A stretch of 64,000 nucleotides of DNA from Bacteroidota bacterium (lineage in GTDB: Bacteria; Bacteroidota; Bacteroidia; UBA8524): positions 86,971-150,970 of the forward strand of contig WGMZ01000018.1 of NCBI GenBank assembly GCA_016124735.1. The letters are read 5' to 3'. Both the position numbers and the translations under genes were made by a program. The number at the start of each line of letters is the position of its first letter. Positions within the stretch are counted from its first letter, which is position 1. The notes beneath the pieces were generated by a model that saw nothing but the letters and a program-made list of their open reading frames with translations, was not told where the DNA came from and did no database searches. Of the stretch, positions 54,674-64,000 are shown one piece after another.

Positions 54674-57600
54674 ATGAAAAGATTAGTATTAAGCGTTGCG
54701 CTGTTCATTTTCCTCTTGTCATCGGGGAATGCGCAGATGTATTTTTTTGATGACTTTGAATCTTATACGGCCGGTTCTTTATTAGGTCCGCAATCGAGCA
54801 GTTGGAGGACCTGGTCCAGTTCGACTGGTGGAAATTCGGAAGATGTTGACGTCTCGAATGCTTCAGCATACTCCGGAAACCAATCGCTTTATTTTTACTC
54901 CTCAGGGGGCAATGGTCCGAACGATGTGGTATTGGACTTTGGAGGGGTGCATAATTCGGGGATATTCAAATACCGCGCGATGTACTACATCCCTAGTGGC
55001 GGATACAGTTATTTTAATTTTCAGGGGGGATCAACCACCGGCCAGCAGTGGTCGTACGATTTTTATTTCTACAATGGAGGAACATGGTCCAGTTCGGGAG
55101 GAAGCTCTGCGAATGGTACCTTCCCTCATGATCAATGGTTTGAATTGTTGATTGATATTAACTTTGATACGGACATTTGGAAAGTGTATATCGACGGGAA
55201 TTTGCAGGCAACTATAAACAATACCAATCCTGTTTCTTTCCTGGACATGTATGAAGTTTATAGTGGTTCCGAGTGGTATGTAGATGATGTTTCATTTTGT
55301 ACCAATCAGGGATGTAATCCTGAATTGGCTTTGAGTTCGGCAAGTCTGAGCCCGACGACAGTTTGTACATATCATGGAGCTGATTTGTCTGTGAATGTGA
55401 AGAATAACAGTAATTTTAGTGCGGATTCATTTATGCTGGGTGTAGATGTGGGTAACTCCCAATTAAGCCAGTTAGTTTACCTGAACGGTCTGGCACCTGG
55501 AAAAGATACTACTCTCACCTTGCAGGGTTTCTTTAAGTCGCCAATCGCAGGTAATGCAATACCGGTTGCGGCAATCAACCTTTCCGGAGACCATGATGCA
55601 AGTAATGATACATCGAAAACCAGCATTAATGTACTTCAATCTCCACAGAATACGATGATTCTGGCAGGTACACCTTATCAGTCGGCCATGCCAAATACTC
55701 CGGGGACGATGCAAAGCCCGGATATCACTACTGCGGGCCAGGTTTTGACTTATGAAATTCAGGCCCCTACGGGATTTAGTAACTCCAACTACGGCACTGC
55801 CTGGAACATAAGCGGTGTAACATTATTTGGCCCGAGTGGTGCGACACTGAGTTCATCTTATTATTCCTTCAACGCCCCTTCAGGAGGCAATGCGACTCTA
55901 TCTTTTAGTCCGGATTCAATCTTAATTGACTCTGTAGTAATGTACAGTTTTGCAGTGAACGACCTGGTGAACGGATGCGACTCTGTATTGAGTCGATATA
56001 TTCACGTGGTTCCTCGTCCACATGCCTCCTTCTCGCAAATGAATGTCTGCGACAAACAGGATATGAATTTTGCAGACAACTCGAATATCAAGTCGGGAAG
56101 CATGACTTATATGTGGGATTTTGGCGATAGCAGCACGTCTGATTTGCAGAACCCTGGTCATAAGTACAGCACTTATGGTACATATACAGTAAAACTTGTT
56201 GTAACCTCTGATTTCGGATACAAGGATTCTACAGATTTGCAGGTTGAAGTATACCAGCTTCCCACAGCAGATTTTGGAGTTGTAAATGCGTGCGAGGGAA
56301 GTGATGTGACTTTCAGTGATAAATCATTTATTCCAACAGGTACTCCTGGTTATTCATGGGATTTCGGGGATGGAAGTCCACAAGGAACTGGCGCTAGTAT
56401 CGGGCATATGTACACAACAACAGGTAATTATACGGTACGAATGACTGTGACTGTAAATGGCTGTTCTGATTCTAAAAACAAATATGCCACACAGGCTCCG
56501 CGTGTCGTACCAGACTTTAGTAGTCAGGTGTCATGCAATAATACAACGGCAAGTTTTTCAAATAGCTCTACCTTGAAATTTGGTACGTTTGGATCAACCT
56601 GGAAATTTGGAGACGGTACGGAAGCCACTGCTAACAATGTGGACCACCCATTTACCGGATTCGGAAATTTTGATGTAACGCTCGTTACCACTACAGATTT
56701 GGGTTGTGTTGATTCTATCACCCATACCGTAACTTTGATTGAGGCTCCACATGCTAATTTCATGCTTAACAATGCGTGTTCAAATGAAGAATTAACAATT
56801 AACAATACTACGAATGTGCCAAGTTCAGGCACCAACTCTTACAATTGGGATTTGGGCAATGGTATGCATTCCAATGATCAAAATCCGACGGTCACTTATC
56901 CAGGACCGGGTAGTTATGTAGTTCATTTGTTGGTATTTAATACGAATGGATGTGTTGATTCTACCGAACATATTGTCATGATAGATACAAAACCAATAGC
57001 TGATATTATTGCAAAAGAAGTGTGTGAGGGCAGTGAATCTCAATTTGTCAATAATTCAGTAAATGTGGATGCTTCTACAATTTACAGTTGGGATTTTGGC
57101 AATGGAGTGAATTCCATGGCAACTGATACAAGCTTCACTTACAGTGCTGCTGGTAATTATTCCGTGGTACTTATTGCAACTACAATGCATGGATGTATGG
57201 ATACTGCCACTTTAAATTATAATGTAAATGCCATTCCGGATGGAGGTTTTACATTTACTTCCGGACAAAAGGGCGACGGAACAATGGTATTTACTGCCAA
57301 TGAATCTGGTCAATCTTATGAATGGTTCATGGGAGACGGAAACAAGTATCAGGGAGATCAGGTAATTCATACCTATGCCTTGCAAGGGAACTATTTGGTT
57401 CAATTGCATGTGAAATCTCCTGCTGGTTGCATGTCTCAAAGTGATCAATTGGTTTCTGTTACACCAACTGGATTAAGCGCAATAGACGGCAAGTCTGTTA
57501 ATGTATATCCGAATCCAAGCAATGGTAACTTTACCCTGCAAGTTGGAGAGAATGTCAACATTCAATCGGTTGAAGTTTTGAACTCACTTGGTCAACAGGT

Positions 57601-57727
57601 GGAGCATACAACAACTATTGCCTCAGGCAAAGCCCAAGTAAGCGTTCCAAGCTTTGATACAGGTGTTTATTTGGTTAGAGTAAATACATCGAATGGAACC
57701 CTGGTAAGCAGAGTGCATTTACGTTAA
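54674..57727 (+). CDS. T9SS PKD protein with lectin-like head
   Basis: About 1017 residues; ATG 54674 gives a signal peptide (MKRLVLSVALFIFLLSSGNAQ) and lies downstream of the promoter. Head (20-215): FFDDFESYTAG ... WFELLIDINFDTDIWKVYIDG, a concanavalin/LamG-like jelly roll. Then a CARDB-like domain (216-325), a module with YEIQAPTGFSNSNYGTAW (326-450), about six PKD domains (450-935; MWDFGDSSTSD, YSWDFGDGSP, YNWDLGNG) and a type A sorting domain (938-1017; VYPNPSNGNF ... GVYLVRVNT). From the CARDB domain onward it is collinear with the downstream protein, so only the head differs. Glycan binding by the head is a guess from fold. Confidence 0.9.
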   Translation: MKRLVLSVALFIFLLSSGNAQMYFFDDFESYTAGSLLGPQSSSWRTWSSSTGGNSEDVDVSNASAYSGNQSLYFYSSGGNGPNDVVLDFGGVHNSGIFKYRAMYYIPSGGYSYFNFQGGSTTGQQWSYDFYFYNGGTWSSSGGSSANGTFPHDQWFELLIDINFDTDIWKVYIDGNLQATINNTNPVSFLDMYEVYSGSEWYVDDVSFCTNQGCNPELALSSASLSPTTVCTYHGADLSVNVKNNSNFSADSFMLGVDVGNSQLSQLVYLNGLAPGKDTTLTLQGFFKSPIAGNAIPVAAINLSGDHDASNDTSKTSINVLQSPQNTMILAGTPYQSAMPNTPGTMQSPDITTAGQVLTYEIQAPTGFSNSNYGTAWNISGVTLFGPSGATLSSSYYSFNAPSGGNATLSFSPDSILIDSVVMYSFAVNDLVNGCDSVLSRYIHVVPRPHASFSQMNVCDKQDMNFADNSNIKSGSMTYMWDFGDSSTSDLQNPGHKYSTYGTYTVKLVVTSDFGYKDSTDLQVEVYQLPTADFGVVNACEGSDVTFSDKSFIPTGTPGYSWDFGDGSPQGTGASIGHMYTTTGNYTVRMTVTVNGCSDSKNKYATQAPRVVPDFSSQVSCNNTTASFSNSSTLKFGTFGSTWKFGDGTEATANNVDHPFTGFGNFDVTLVTTTDLGCVDSITHTVTLIEAPHANFMLNNACSNEELTINNTTNVPSSGTNSYNWDLGNGMHSNDQNPTVTYPGPGSYVVHLLVFNTNGCVDSTEHIVMIDTKPIADIIAKEVCEGSESQFVNNSVNVDASTIYSWDFGNGVNSMATDTSFTYSAAGNYSVVLIATTMHGCMDTATLNYNVNAIPDGGFTFTSGQKGDGTMVFTANESGQSYEWFMGDGNKYQGDQVIHTYALQGNYLVQLHVKSPAGCMSQSDQLVSVTPTGLSAIDGKSVNVYPNPSNGNFTLQVGENVNIQSVEVLNSLGQQVEHTTTIASGKAQVSVPSFDTGVYLVRVNTSNGTLVSRVHLR

Positions 57728-57747
57728 TTTAACACTATCAATAAATT

Positions 57748-57774
57748 AAAGGCCCCTTTTAAGGGGCCTTTTTT
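57748..57774 (+). terminator. Terminator after the lectin-headed PKD gene
   Basis: AAAGGCCCCTT TT AAGGGGCCTTT plus T run; perfect stem with a minimal spacer. Confidence 0.92.
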
Positions 57775-57806
57775 GTTTTGTATACGGGGAGTAAATTATT
57801 TTTTGT

Positions 57807-57814
57807 TAAATTCG
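57807..57814 (+). promoter_or_regulatory. -7 element of the anchor-J-headed PKD gene
   Basis: TAAATTCG, a TAnnTTCG match, giving a predicted leader of about 50 bases. No TTG at normal -33 spacing. Confidence 0.45.
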
Positions 57815-57830
57815 ATTGACCTGATAGAGT

Positions 57831-57863
57831 CCCCAAAACTTGGGGAATAAAACTAAAAGGAGG
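57831..57863 (+). promoter_or_regulatory. Leader hairpin followed by a strong Shine-Dalgarno sequence
   Basis: CCCCAA AAC TTGGGG (57831-57845) forms a 6-bp hairpin; AAAAGGAGG (57855-57863) follows, 8 bases before ATG 57872. No other gene start examined in this window has a comparable Shine-Dalgarno. Confidence 0.6.
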
Positions 57864-57871
57864 CCAACCAA

Positions 57872-60800
57872 ATGAAAACAACCTTACGAACCCTTAAGGG
57901 ACTGGCTCTATTTGCCATGACCTTTGGTTCTGCCGGGATTCTTTATGGGCAGAACTATCTGATTAATGAGAATTTTGACAATTTCCCTTCAAAGCTAAAT
58001 AGCATTGCCTCTGGGTGGACAGGAGTCACCATTTCCGGAGATTCCACAGTGGACTTTTGGCAATTTAACAATAGCATTGGTTACGATATCAGTTCTCCAC
58101 TTAATGGACAGGTAGCACTCGCAGACGCCTACATGGGTGGTTATCCTGGATCGGGTTCCAATAATACAAACGCGCAGGATTTGGCATTGATCAGTCCCAC
58201 AGTCAGCACGGCAGGCTTGACCAATCTGACCTTAACATTTGACGAATTATACCTTCAATTGGGATCCAGTGCTACTTATGTGGAAATATCAACCAACGGT
58301 GGGTCTTCATGGACGAGTGTGTATTCCACATCGAGTGGCGGTTTTTTTACTCGCTCAAAAAGCATAAATCTTTCGACTTATGTTGGTTATTCCTCCGTGA
58401 AAATACGCTTTCGTTGGACGAAACCAGGAAGCACAAGTCAGGGATATTGGATGGTAGACAATGTCAAATTATTTAGCCGTTATGCGAATGATGTTGGTGT
58501 CGAAGCCTTACTCGATCCGCAGAATAACTCCTGTCCTGATCCTTCACAAAGTTTATCTCTAAAAGTTACCAATTTTGGTACCTCATCGGCTACCAGTATT
58601 GGAGTGAATTTGGGGGTGAGCGGAGGAAGCACCGGTAGTTTCTCTACCACTATTCCAAGCTTGAGTGCAGGCAGCAGCATAAATGTATTTACAGGAAATA
58701 CCATTAATACGACTTCGGGAGGGAATATTTATTTCAGTGGATATAGTACCTATGCCGGAGATCAAACGACAAGCAACGATACATTGAATGTAACAGTAAT
58801 CACGGCCCCAAAACCAACAGATCCTTCGGGAAATGCGATTGTTCAATGTGGAATAGGGCCGGTGAATTTATCGGCGAATGCTTTAACAGGAGAGGAGACC
58901 GTTTGGTACAATGATTCTACAACCAGCGCATCTCTTGGCAGCGGAAATCCCTTCCATTACTCCAATACGGTGTATGCTTCGCGAAATTTTTATGCGGAAA
59001 ACACGCGTAATTTGCCTTCTGAATTTTCTACCGGATTAACCGGCGTTTACAGATACAATTCTTCCAATACCAAAGCAATATTTTTCGACCTCACTGCGAC
59101 AAACGAAATTCGGATTGACAGCATCGCCTCAAATTTCGCTTACAATGGCCGTTACATTTGTTCCGTTTTTGTTAAGTCGGGATCGTATTATGGAAATACA
59201 ACCAACCAAAGTGCCTTTACCTTATTGACTATTGACACTGTAGATGCGAACGTACTGGGTCAACCAGCATTTATTAGTTTGGATGGACTTAATTTTAGAG
59301 TGGGTAGCGGACAGTCTTATGGCTTTGCCATTACGGCGAGAACAGCGCCTGGTTCAAATAGCAATTATCCCTCTTTTGCATTTAAGCTGGGTACGACAAA
59401 TAACTTGTCCAATTCCGATATGGTCATTTATGCGAATGATGTAGCAGAAACTGCTTTTAGCAATTATCTGACTGGATACAGTGGCGATGTTCACATGTAT
59501 TATCAAAAAGTTTGTAAGAGCCAACGCAAACCCATTCAGGTTGTAATTGTACCACGCCCTGCCGGTGTCGATATTATTGAAGGAACTGGAAATAACGGAG
59601 CCTTTCGCTCGGGAACTTTGGTGGTGCCGGATGTGGCCCGCTTGAATGATACATTTGAATATGAGATCTCTGCACCTACCGGCTATTCCAATTCTGATTT
59701 CGGCGTCAAGTGGGTCATCACGGATTTGTCTATTATGACAGGAAATGGTACGGGTCCAAATACAACAGATACAATGACAAGCGCTCCTGGAGCGAATAAC
59801 GGAATGCTGCGTTTTATTCCGTCGGATGGGGTGGATAGCTTATTCCTGGTCAAAGTAACGGTTTTGGATATGGTCAAAATGTGTGATACCACGGTAATGC
59901 GCTATTTGCTGGTTGGTGCTGACCCGCATGCTCATTTCTCCGCATTGCCAAGTTGTGAAGGAGATGTGTTGTCATTTAACAATAATTCGACCATTGCTTC
60001 GGGCTTTATGACTTTCCGATGGTTTTTTGGAGATGGGGACAGCTCGACCATTGCGAATCCCAATCATACCTATACCTTGCATAACTCTTATACGGTGCGC
60101 GTAATTGCAACTTCTAATTTCGGCTTTGTTTCGACCTTTGATTCTACTATTGCAGTCTACGAAATTCCAAAGGCCGATTTTACGACCTTGAATGTGTGTG
60201 ATGGTGAAACACATCAGTTTACAGATGCATCTTCGATTCCAAGCATTGGTACTCCGGTCTATTCCTGGGATTTTGGTGATGGACTCCTTGGTGGAAACAC
60301 TGCCAATCCTACCCATACTTATTCAAGTGCAGGTGTTTACCAGGTAACACAGCATGTAGATGTCAATGGATGCTCGAATGAGAAATCCAGGTATGTTACA
60401 CTGGCCCCCCGTGCCGTACCATCGTTCAATACCTTTACCGAATGCAACAATAACCTGGCACAATTTACTAATACCAGTACCTTGGCTTTTGGAAGTTTCG
60501 GAAGTACCTGGAAATTTGGCGATGGAAATTCATCTACCGAAAAGAATGCAAGACATCGTTACAATACTTTTGGAAACATTGATGCTACGTTGATTATCAC
60601 CACTGATTTGGGTTGCATGGATTCTGTAACTTCAATGATCTCTTTGATTGAATCGCCAACACCTGATTTTTCCTTGTCATCTGCATGTTCCGAAGAAATG
60701 CTGCAAGTGAACAATACCACCAATATTCCTTCAACAGGGACCAACAGCTACCAATGGGATTTTGGAAATGGAACGAAAAGTAGTCTGGATAACCCAACGG

Positions 60801-61642
60801 TTAGTTACGCGGGTACAGGGGATTACACCATCAAAATGTGGGTATTCAGTACCAATGGTTGCAGCGATTCATTGGAAAGGATGGTTACGATTGATACCAA
60901 GCCAATCGCAGGTTTTGTGGCCGATGATGTATGCGACGGAACGCCTGTGAAATTCAGGAATAATACCATCAATATTCCGGGACCGGTTACGTTTGCATGG
61001 GACTTTGATAATGGCTTGTTTTCGTCTGCAGATGATACAACAGTGTTGTATTCAGGAAAGGGAGCATATAATGTGAGTTTATATGTCAATACAGTGCATG
61101 GTTGTACAGATACCGTGACGCAAACAGTCATTGTGAATGAGGTTCCGAATTCCGGTTTTACTGTAAATTCAGGACAAAAAGGAGATGGTACCATGGCATT
61201 CCAGGGAACTGCTGGCAGTGGTTATAAATACCAATGGGACTTAGGTGACGGATTCAAAGAACAACAACAGACCTTTGTTCATACCTATTCACATGCTGGA
61301 AATTATACCGTTTCCCTGACTGTAACCACGAATGCAGGATGTTTGAGTTACAATTCTCAAATTATTAGCGTTTTCCCTACGGGGCTTGTGGATCCGAAAC
61401 AGGTACTGCACTATTATCCTAATCCAAGTACCGGAACTGTGCAGTTGGATCTAAGTGAATTGAGTGGCGTGGATTATCAATTGGTCATTCGCGATATTCA
61501 GGGAAAAGAATTAATTCAGCAAAACTTGATTGGAGGGACCATTCATAAGCTGGATTTAAGTCACCTGCCTGCAGGTACCTATATGATTGAGATCGAGGGT
61601 GCTGGAGTGAGTCTAACCGGAAAGTTAACTTTGCTGGATTAA
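57872..61642 (+). CDS. T9SS PKD protein with choice-of-anchor-J/MAM-like head
   Basis: 1256 residues. Signal peptide 1-26 (ends ILYGQ). Head (28-205): YLINENFDNFPSKL ... YVEISTNGGSSWTSVY ... GYWMVDNVKLF, the choice-of-anchor-J/cleaved-adhesin pattern. CARDB-like domain (207-305), an Ig-like insert (306-565) absent from the upstream paralogue, the YEISAPTGYSNSDFGVKW module (566-685), about six PKD domains (687-1165; FRWFFGDGDSS, YSWDFGDGLL, YQWDFGNG) and a type A sorting domain (1172-1256; YYPNPSTGTVQLD ... GTYMIEIEG). The start is supported by a strong Shine-Dalgarno. A secreted adhesin or matrix protein is inferred. Confidence 0.92.
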   Translation: MKTTLRTLKGLALFAMTFGSAGILYGQNYLINENFDNFPSKLNSIASGWTGVTISGDSTVDFWQFNNSIGYDISSPLNGQVALADAYMGGYPGSGSNNTNAQDLALISPTVSTAGLTNLTLTFDELYLQLGSSATYVEISTNGGSSWTSVYSTSSGGFFTRSKSINLSTYVGYSSVKIRFRWTKPGSTSQGYWMVDNVKLFSRYANDVGVEALLDPQNNSCPDPSQSLSLKVTNFGTSSATSIGVNLGVSGGSTGSFSTTIPSLSAGSSINVFTGNTINTTSGGNIYFSGYSTYAGDQTTSNDTLNVTVITAPKPTDPSGNAIVQCGIGPVNLSANALTGEETVWYNDSTTSASLGSGNPFHYSNTVYASRNFYAENTRNLPSEFSTGLTGVYRYNSSNTKAIFFDLTATNEIRIDSIASNFAYNGRYICSVFVKSGSYYGNTTNQSAFTLLTIDTVDANVLGQPAFISLDGLNFRVGSGQSYGFAITARTAPGSNSNYPSFAFKLGTTNNLSNSDMVIYANDVAETAFSNYLTGYSGDVHMYYQKVCKSQRKPIQVVIVPRPAGVDIIEGTGNNGAFRSGTLVVPDVARLNDTFEYEISAPTGYSNSDFGVKWVITDLSIMTGNGTGPNTTDTMTSAPGANNGMLRFIPSDGVDSLFLVKVTVLDMVKMCDTTVMRYLLVGADPHAHFSALPSCEGDVLSFNNNSTIASGFMTFRWFFGDGDSSTIANPNHTYTLHNSYTVRVIATSNFGFVSTFDSTIAVYEIPKADFTTLNVCDGETHQFTDASSIPSIGTPVYSWDFGDGLLGGNTANPTHTYSSAGVYQVTQHVDVNGCSNEKSRYVTLAPRAVPSFNTFTECNNNLAQFTNTSTLAFGSFGSTWKFGDGNSSTEKNARHRYNTFGNIDATLIITTDLGCMDSVTSMISLIESPTPDFSLSSACSEEMLQVNNTTNIPSTGTNSYQWDFGNGTKSSLDNPTVSYAGTGDYTIKMWVFSTNGCSDSLERMVTIDTKPIAGFVADDVCDGTPVKFRNNTINIPGPVTFAWDFDNGLFSSADDTTVLYSGKGAYNVSLYVNTVHGCTDTVTQTVIVNEVPNSGFTVNSGQKGDGTMAFQGTAGSGYKYQWDLGDGFKEQQQTFVHTYSHAGNYTVSLTVTTNAGCLSYNSQIISVFPTGLVDPKQVLHYYPNPSTGTVQLDLSELSGVDYQLVIRDIQGKELIQQNLIGGTIHKLDLSHLPAGTYMIEIEGAGVSLTGKLTLLD

Positions 61643-61666
61643 AGCAGGCTGATACTATTTTTTGAG

Positions 61667-61697
61667 GCGGGGAGATTTTGTCTTCCCGCTTTTTTTT
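61667..61697 (+). terminator. Terminator after the anchor-J-headed PKD gene
   Basis: GCGGGGAGA TTTTG TCTTCCCGC (one G-T pair) followed by nine T. Confidence 0.92.
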
Positions 61698-61740
61698 TGC
61701 TAAACCAAACTATAAACTCGGGAGAGCCTTCAGGACACTC

Positions 61741-61980
61741 AGACAGTTTTAGTCATGAAAATAAATAGGTCTAAATAAATCAAAAAATCATGTAAATAAC
61801 TATAAAAAGAAAATATGTTAACAGAACATAAAGTACAGAAAAACAAATAAATAGGATATATAAAATGTAAAAACACGTAGTTATAAAGAATAAATTAGCT
61901 CTAAAAAAATTAGACGAAAAGAAAATAAAGTTTGTAAAAAAAGAATAGATATATAGTAAGTTTGATTTACCAAATACAGA
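61741..61980. other. AT-rich, A-skewed intergenic block
   Basis: About 20% G+C by hand count (48 of 240), far below the flanking genes. The plus strand is strongly A-rich (about 60% A in 61801-61860) with few C. No open frame or RNA gene recognised. It lies between a terminator and the promoter of the last gene. Confidence 0.7.
61932..61964 (+). promoter_or_regulatory. Promoter of the beta-helix-headed gene
   Basis: TAAGTTTG (61957-61964) is an exact TAnnTTTG; TTG at 61932-61934 lies 22 bases upstream, slightly long. The predicted leader is about 29 bases to ATG 62000. Confidence 0.6.
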
Positions 61981-61999
61981 CTTTATGGAGATTACTAGA

Positions 62000-64000
62000 A
62001 TGAAGAAAGGGCGAAAGCTCTTTCGATTGAGCAGTGCCGCTATATTCGTGGCAATGTTCGCCTCGGGCCCTTTGGCTTTTGGGCAAATGAGTGGAAACTA
62101 TACAATTAACAAGGGTTCTTCCGCTTCGTCGTCTAACTTTCAATCGTTTACTTCGGCAGTGCAGGCATTGCAAGGACTTACCAGATCTGATGGCGGTCCT
62201 TCTCTTGGAAGCGGAATCAACGGTACTGTTACTTTTACGGTAACACAGGGTTCGGGTCCTTATTCGGAGCAAATTACCATACCCTCCATTTCAGGAAGCA
62301 GTGCGAGCAATCAAATCATCTTTAATGGAAATGGGGAGACGATCCAATTCAGTGGCTCCTCTTCGGACCCACATGTTATCAAATTGAATGGCGCGGATTA
62401 TATTACGCTGAACGATCTCTACATCAAGCCTACAAATTCCAATTATACCTGGGGGGTTTGGCTGCGTAATTCATCCAACAATAACACCATTAAAAATTGC
62501 AAGATTGATGTGTCGGCTTCTACTACGAGCAGCGCATATTATTCCTGTGGTATTGCCATGGTGGATGGCGCTTTGAGCTTTACCGGATACAGTTCCGGAG
62601 GGACCAAAGGACAGAACAATTTGTTCAAAGACAATGAAATTTGGGGCGGCTCAAATAATAGCGGACTTTATGCGGGAATTGCTTTGAATGGAACCTCCTC
62701 ACCAACCATTGACAATAACGTGTTGGAAGGGAACTACATTCACAATTTCTACTATTATGGGGTATTTGCTTATTACTATTCAGGAAACACTATTTACCGG
62801 AATAACTCAATTATTCGGGGAGCAAAATCCTCCTATACAACCTTCATAGGCATTTACAATTATTATTGTCCCGCAGCCAAATTCTATGGGAATTATATTG
62901 CAGATGATTGTCCGTCCAGTAGCTATACCTACAGTACGTACGCTATTTACGACTATTATGGTACCACCACGTTGGCGGGCGTCAATGAATTTATTAACAA
63001 CATTATTAATCTGAATAGCGGTTATTACCAGATGGGGATTTATTCCGTGGAATATTATACCACGGCTAAACGCTGGCTGCACAATACGATTTACATGCGT
63101 GCAGATCAGGGTTATGGTTACGGAATTTACTCCTATGAGTACAATTACACCAATATAGAAATCAAAAACAACATCGTTGATGTTAATTTCAATTCCTATG
63201 TGTCCTCATTCTATAATATATATACCTACAGCTATGGAAACCTTGCTGCAGACGGAAATGTGTTGCCGATTTCTAATAACAGCCTGCATTATACGGGATA
63301 TGCATATACCATCAATCAAGGGGGTAATACGGCTCAAACGTTTACAGACTGGCAAGGACTATCTATGAATCCGGATCCAAATGGCTCCAATATTCGTCCA
63401 ACTTATCTGAATGTTTCCGCAGGAAATTTTGAGCCGACGAGCATTGATTTGGATGGCGCTGGTGTCCCTGCAGGTGTTTTAACAGATCAAAAAGGAAATA
63501 GCAGAAGCATCACCAATCCTGACCCGGGTGCGATTGAGTTTAATATTCCAATCAATGTAACGGCCATTAATTTTCCGACCAGCATTTGCCAGGGGGCAAC
63601 TAATCCGGTTGAAGTGACCATTACCAATAGTTCGGCGATTAACTTGAGCAACTTCTGGGTTGTTTATGAGATTGATGGAGTGGTTCATTCTACTGAAAAG
63701 TTTACCAATACCATCAGTTCTTCAAATTCTTCAAACTTCACTTTTGCATTGCCGGTCGTTAGCAATAATACGGGGAGCTTTGTTTTGAAGGCCTATGTAC
63801 GTGGAAAAGCACCTGTTACTTCAGTGAATTATACGGTTTCTTCAGCACCTGTTGGCTCTTATATTACCAAAGGTTCTAACTATACCGGACAGTTTAACAG
63901 CGGTTCGTCTGCAGATCCGGATATTGTGGCCTATGGCGACCGGGTGGATCATGTGATTCAGCCTCCAACAGGATACACTGCTTCCGATTATGGTTCAGTA
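62000..64000 (+). CDS. Right-handed beta-helix surface protein (3' end outside window)
   Basis: The frame is open from 61985/62000 to the window end without a stop (667 codons from 62000). ATG 62000 (MKKGRKLFRLSSAAIFVAMF...FGQ) is preferred: it starts the signal peptide and has GGAG nine bases upstream; ATG 61985 adds five residues. Residues 35-510 form a parallel beta-helix (NGADYITLNDLYIK, NSSNNNTIKNCKID, NNVLEGNYIHNFYYYGVFAY), unusually rich in Tyr. A CARDB-like domain (about 518-620) and the start of the QPPTGYTASDYG module (from about 621) match the two upstream PKD proteins, so PKD domains and a sorting domain probably follow beyond the window. Confidence 0.88.
   Translation, partial: MKKGRKLFRLSSAAIFVAMFASGPLAFGQMSGNYTINKGSSASSSNFQSFTSAVQALQGLTRSDGGPSLGSGINGTVTFTVTQGSGPYSEQITIPSISGSSASNQIIFNGNGETIQFSGSSSDPHVIKLNGADYITLNDLYIKPTNSNYTWGVWLRNSSNNNTIKNCKIDVSASTTSSAYYSCGIAMVDGALSFTGYSSGGTKGQNNLFKDNEIWGGSNNSGLYAGIALNGTSSPTIDNNVLEGNYIHNFYYYGVFAYYYSGNTIYRNNSIIRGAKSSYTTFIGIYNYYCPAAKFYGNYIADDCPSSSYTYSTYAIYDYYGTTTLAGVNEFINNIINLNSGYYQMGIYSVEYYTTAKRWLHNTIYMRADQGYGYGIYSYEYNYTNIEIKNNIVDVNFNSYVSSFYNIYTYSYGNLAADGNVLPISNNSLHYTGYAYTINQGGNTAQTFTDWQGLSMNPDPNGSNIRPTYLNVSAGNFEPTSIDLDGAGVPAGVLTDQKGNSRSITNPDPGAIEFNIPINVTAINFPTSICQGATNPVEVTITNSSAINLSNFWVVYEIDGVVHSTEKFTNTISSSNSSNFTFALPVVSNNTGSFVLKAYVRGKAPVTSVNYTVSSAPVGSYITKGSNYTGQFNSGSSADPDIVAYGDRVDHVIQPPTGYTASDYGSV

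Overview
The window is a chromosomal segment of a member of the Bacteroidota. The evidence is the series of very large secreted proteins ending in type IX secretion (T9SS) sorting domains, many matches to the Bacteroidota -7 promoter element TAnnTTTG (or TAnnTTCG) a short distance upstream of start codons, an almost complete lack of Shine-Dalgarno sequences, and families typical of this phylum (DUF3078, GEVED/PKD/CUB adhesins, LDH-like malate dehydrogenase, bacterial tryptophan 2,3-dioxygenase). I cannot name the genus. No rRNA, tRNA, CRISPR array, insertion sequence or prophage gene was seen.

Layout. 1-2483: the 3' part of a T9SS adhesin built of seven 80-residue tandem repeats, with its terminator. 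2569-4602: a TPR sensor histidine kinase. 4599-9713 (minus): a tight biotin operon bioB-bioF-bioD-bioA plus a FabF-like ketoacyl synthase. 9831-12686 (plus): both subunits of a 3-oxoacid CoA-transferase, malate dehydrogenase and a small retropepsin-like protein. 12723-16204 (minus): an initiating sugar transferase with a single-domain response regulator, then DUF3078 and a membrane coiled-coil protein. 16295-17809 (plus): rfbC and tryptophan dioxygenase. 17819-24404 (minus): methyltransferase, RidA protein, WD40 protein, Na+-type ABC exporter, PaaE-like reductase, and three small conserved proteins. 24521-28312: a giant PKD protein with a type B sorting domain. 28390-30791: carA and enolase. 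30828-32975: Hpt protein, sigma-54 activator and a second, divergent Hpt protein. 32972-41795 (minus): a seven-gene exopolysaccharide operon. 42249-64000: six consecutive T9SS cargo genes, the last one cut by the window end.

How it fits together. Three themes stand out. (1) Cell-surface display: eight T9SS-type genes, including a tandem triplication (42249-54505) and a second family (54674-64000) whose members share a stalk but carry different N-terminal heads. Most are separated by strong rho-independent terminators, so they look like independently transcribed units. (2) Exopolysaccharide: the operon has a chain-length/export protein with a decayed kinase domain, a half-size TolC-like outer-membrane protein instead of an obvious Wza, a polymerase and four glycosyltransferases. 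It ends beside a phosphorelay with a GAFTGA-containing sigma-54 activator, and a partial sigma-54-like site lies before its first gene. (3) Metabolism: biotin synthesis with an extra ketoacyl synthase, ketone/acyl-CoA use, and entry to tryptophan catabolism.

All calls come from reading the sequence and recalled family knowledge; no database search was run. Domain boundaries are approximate.
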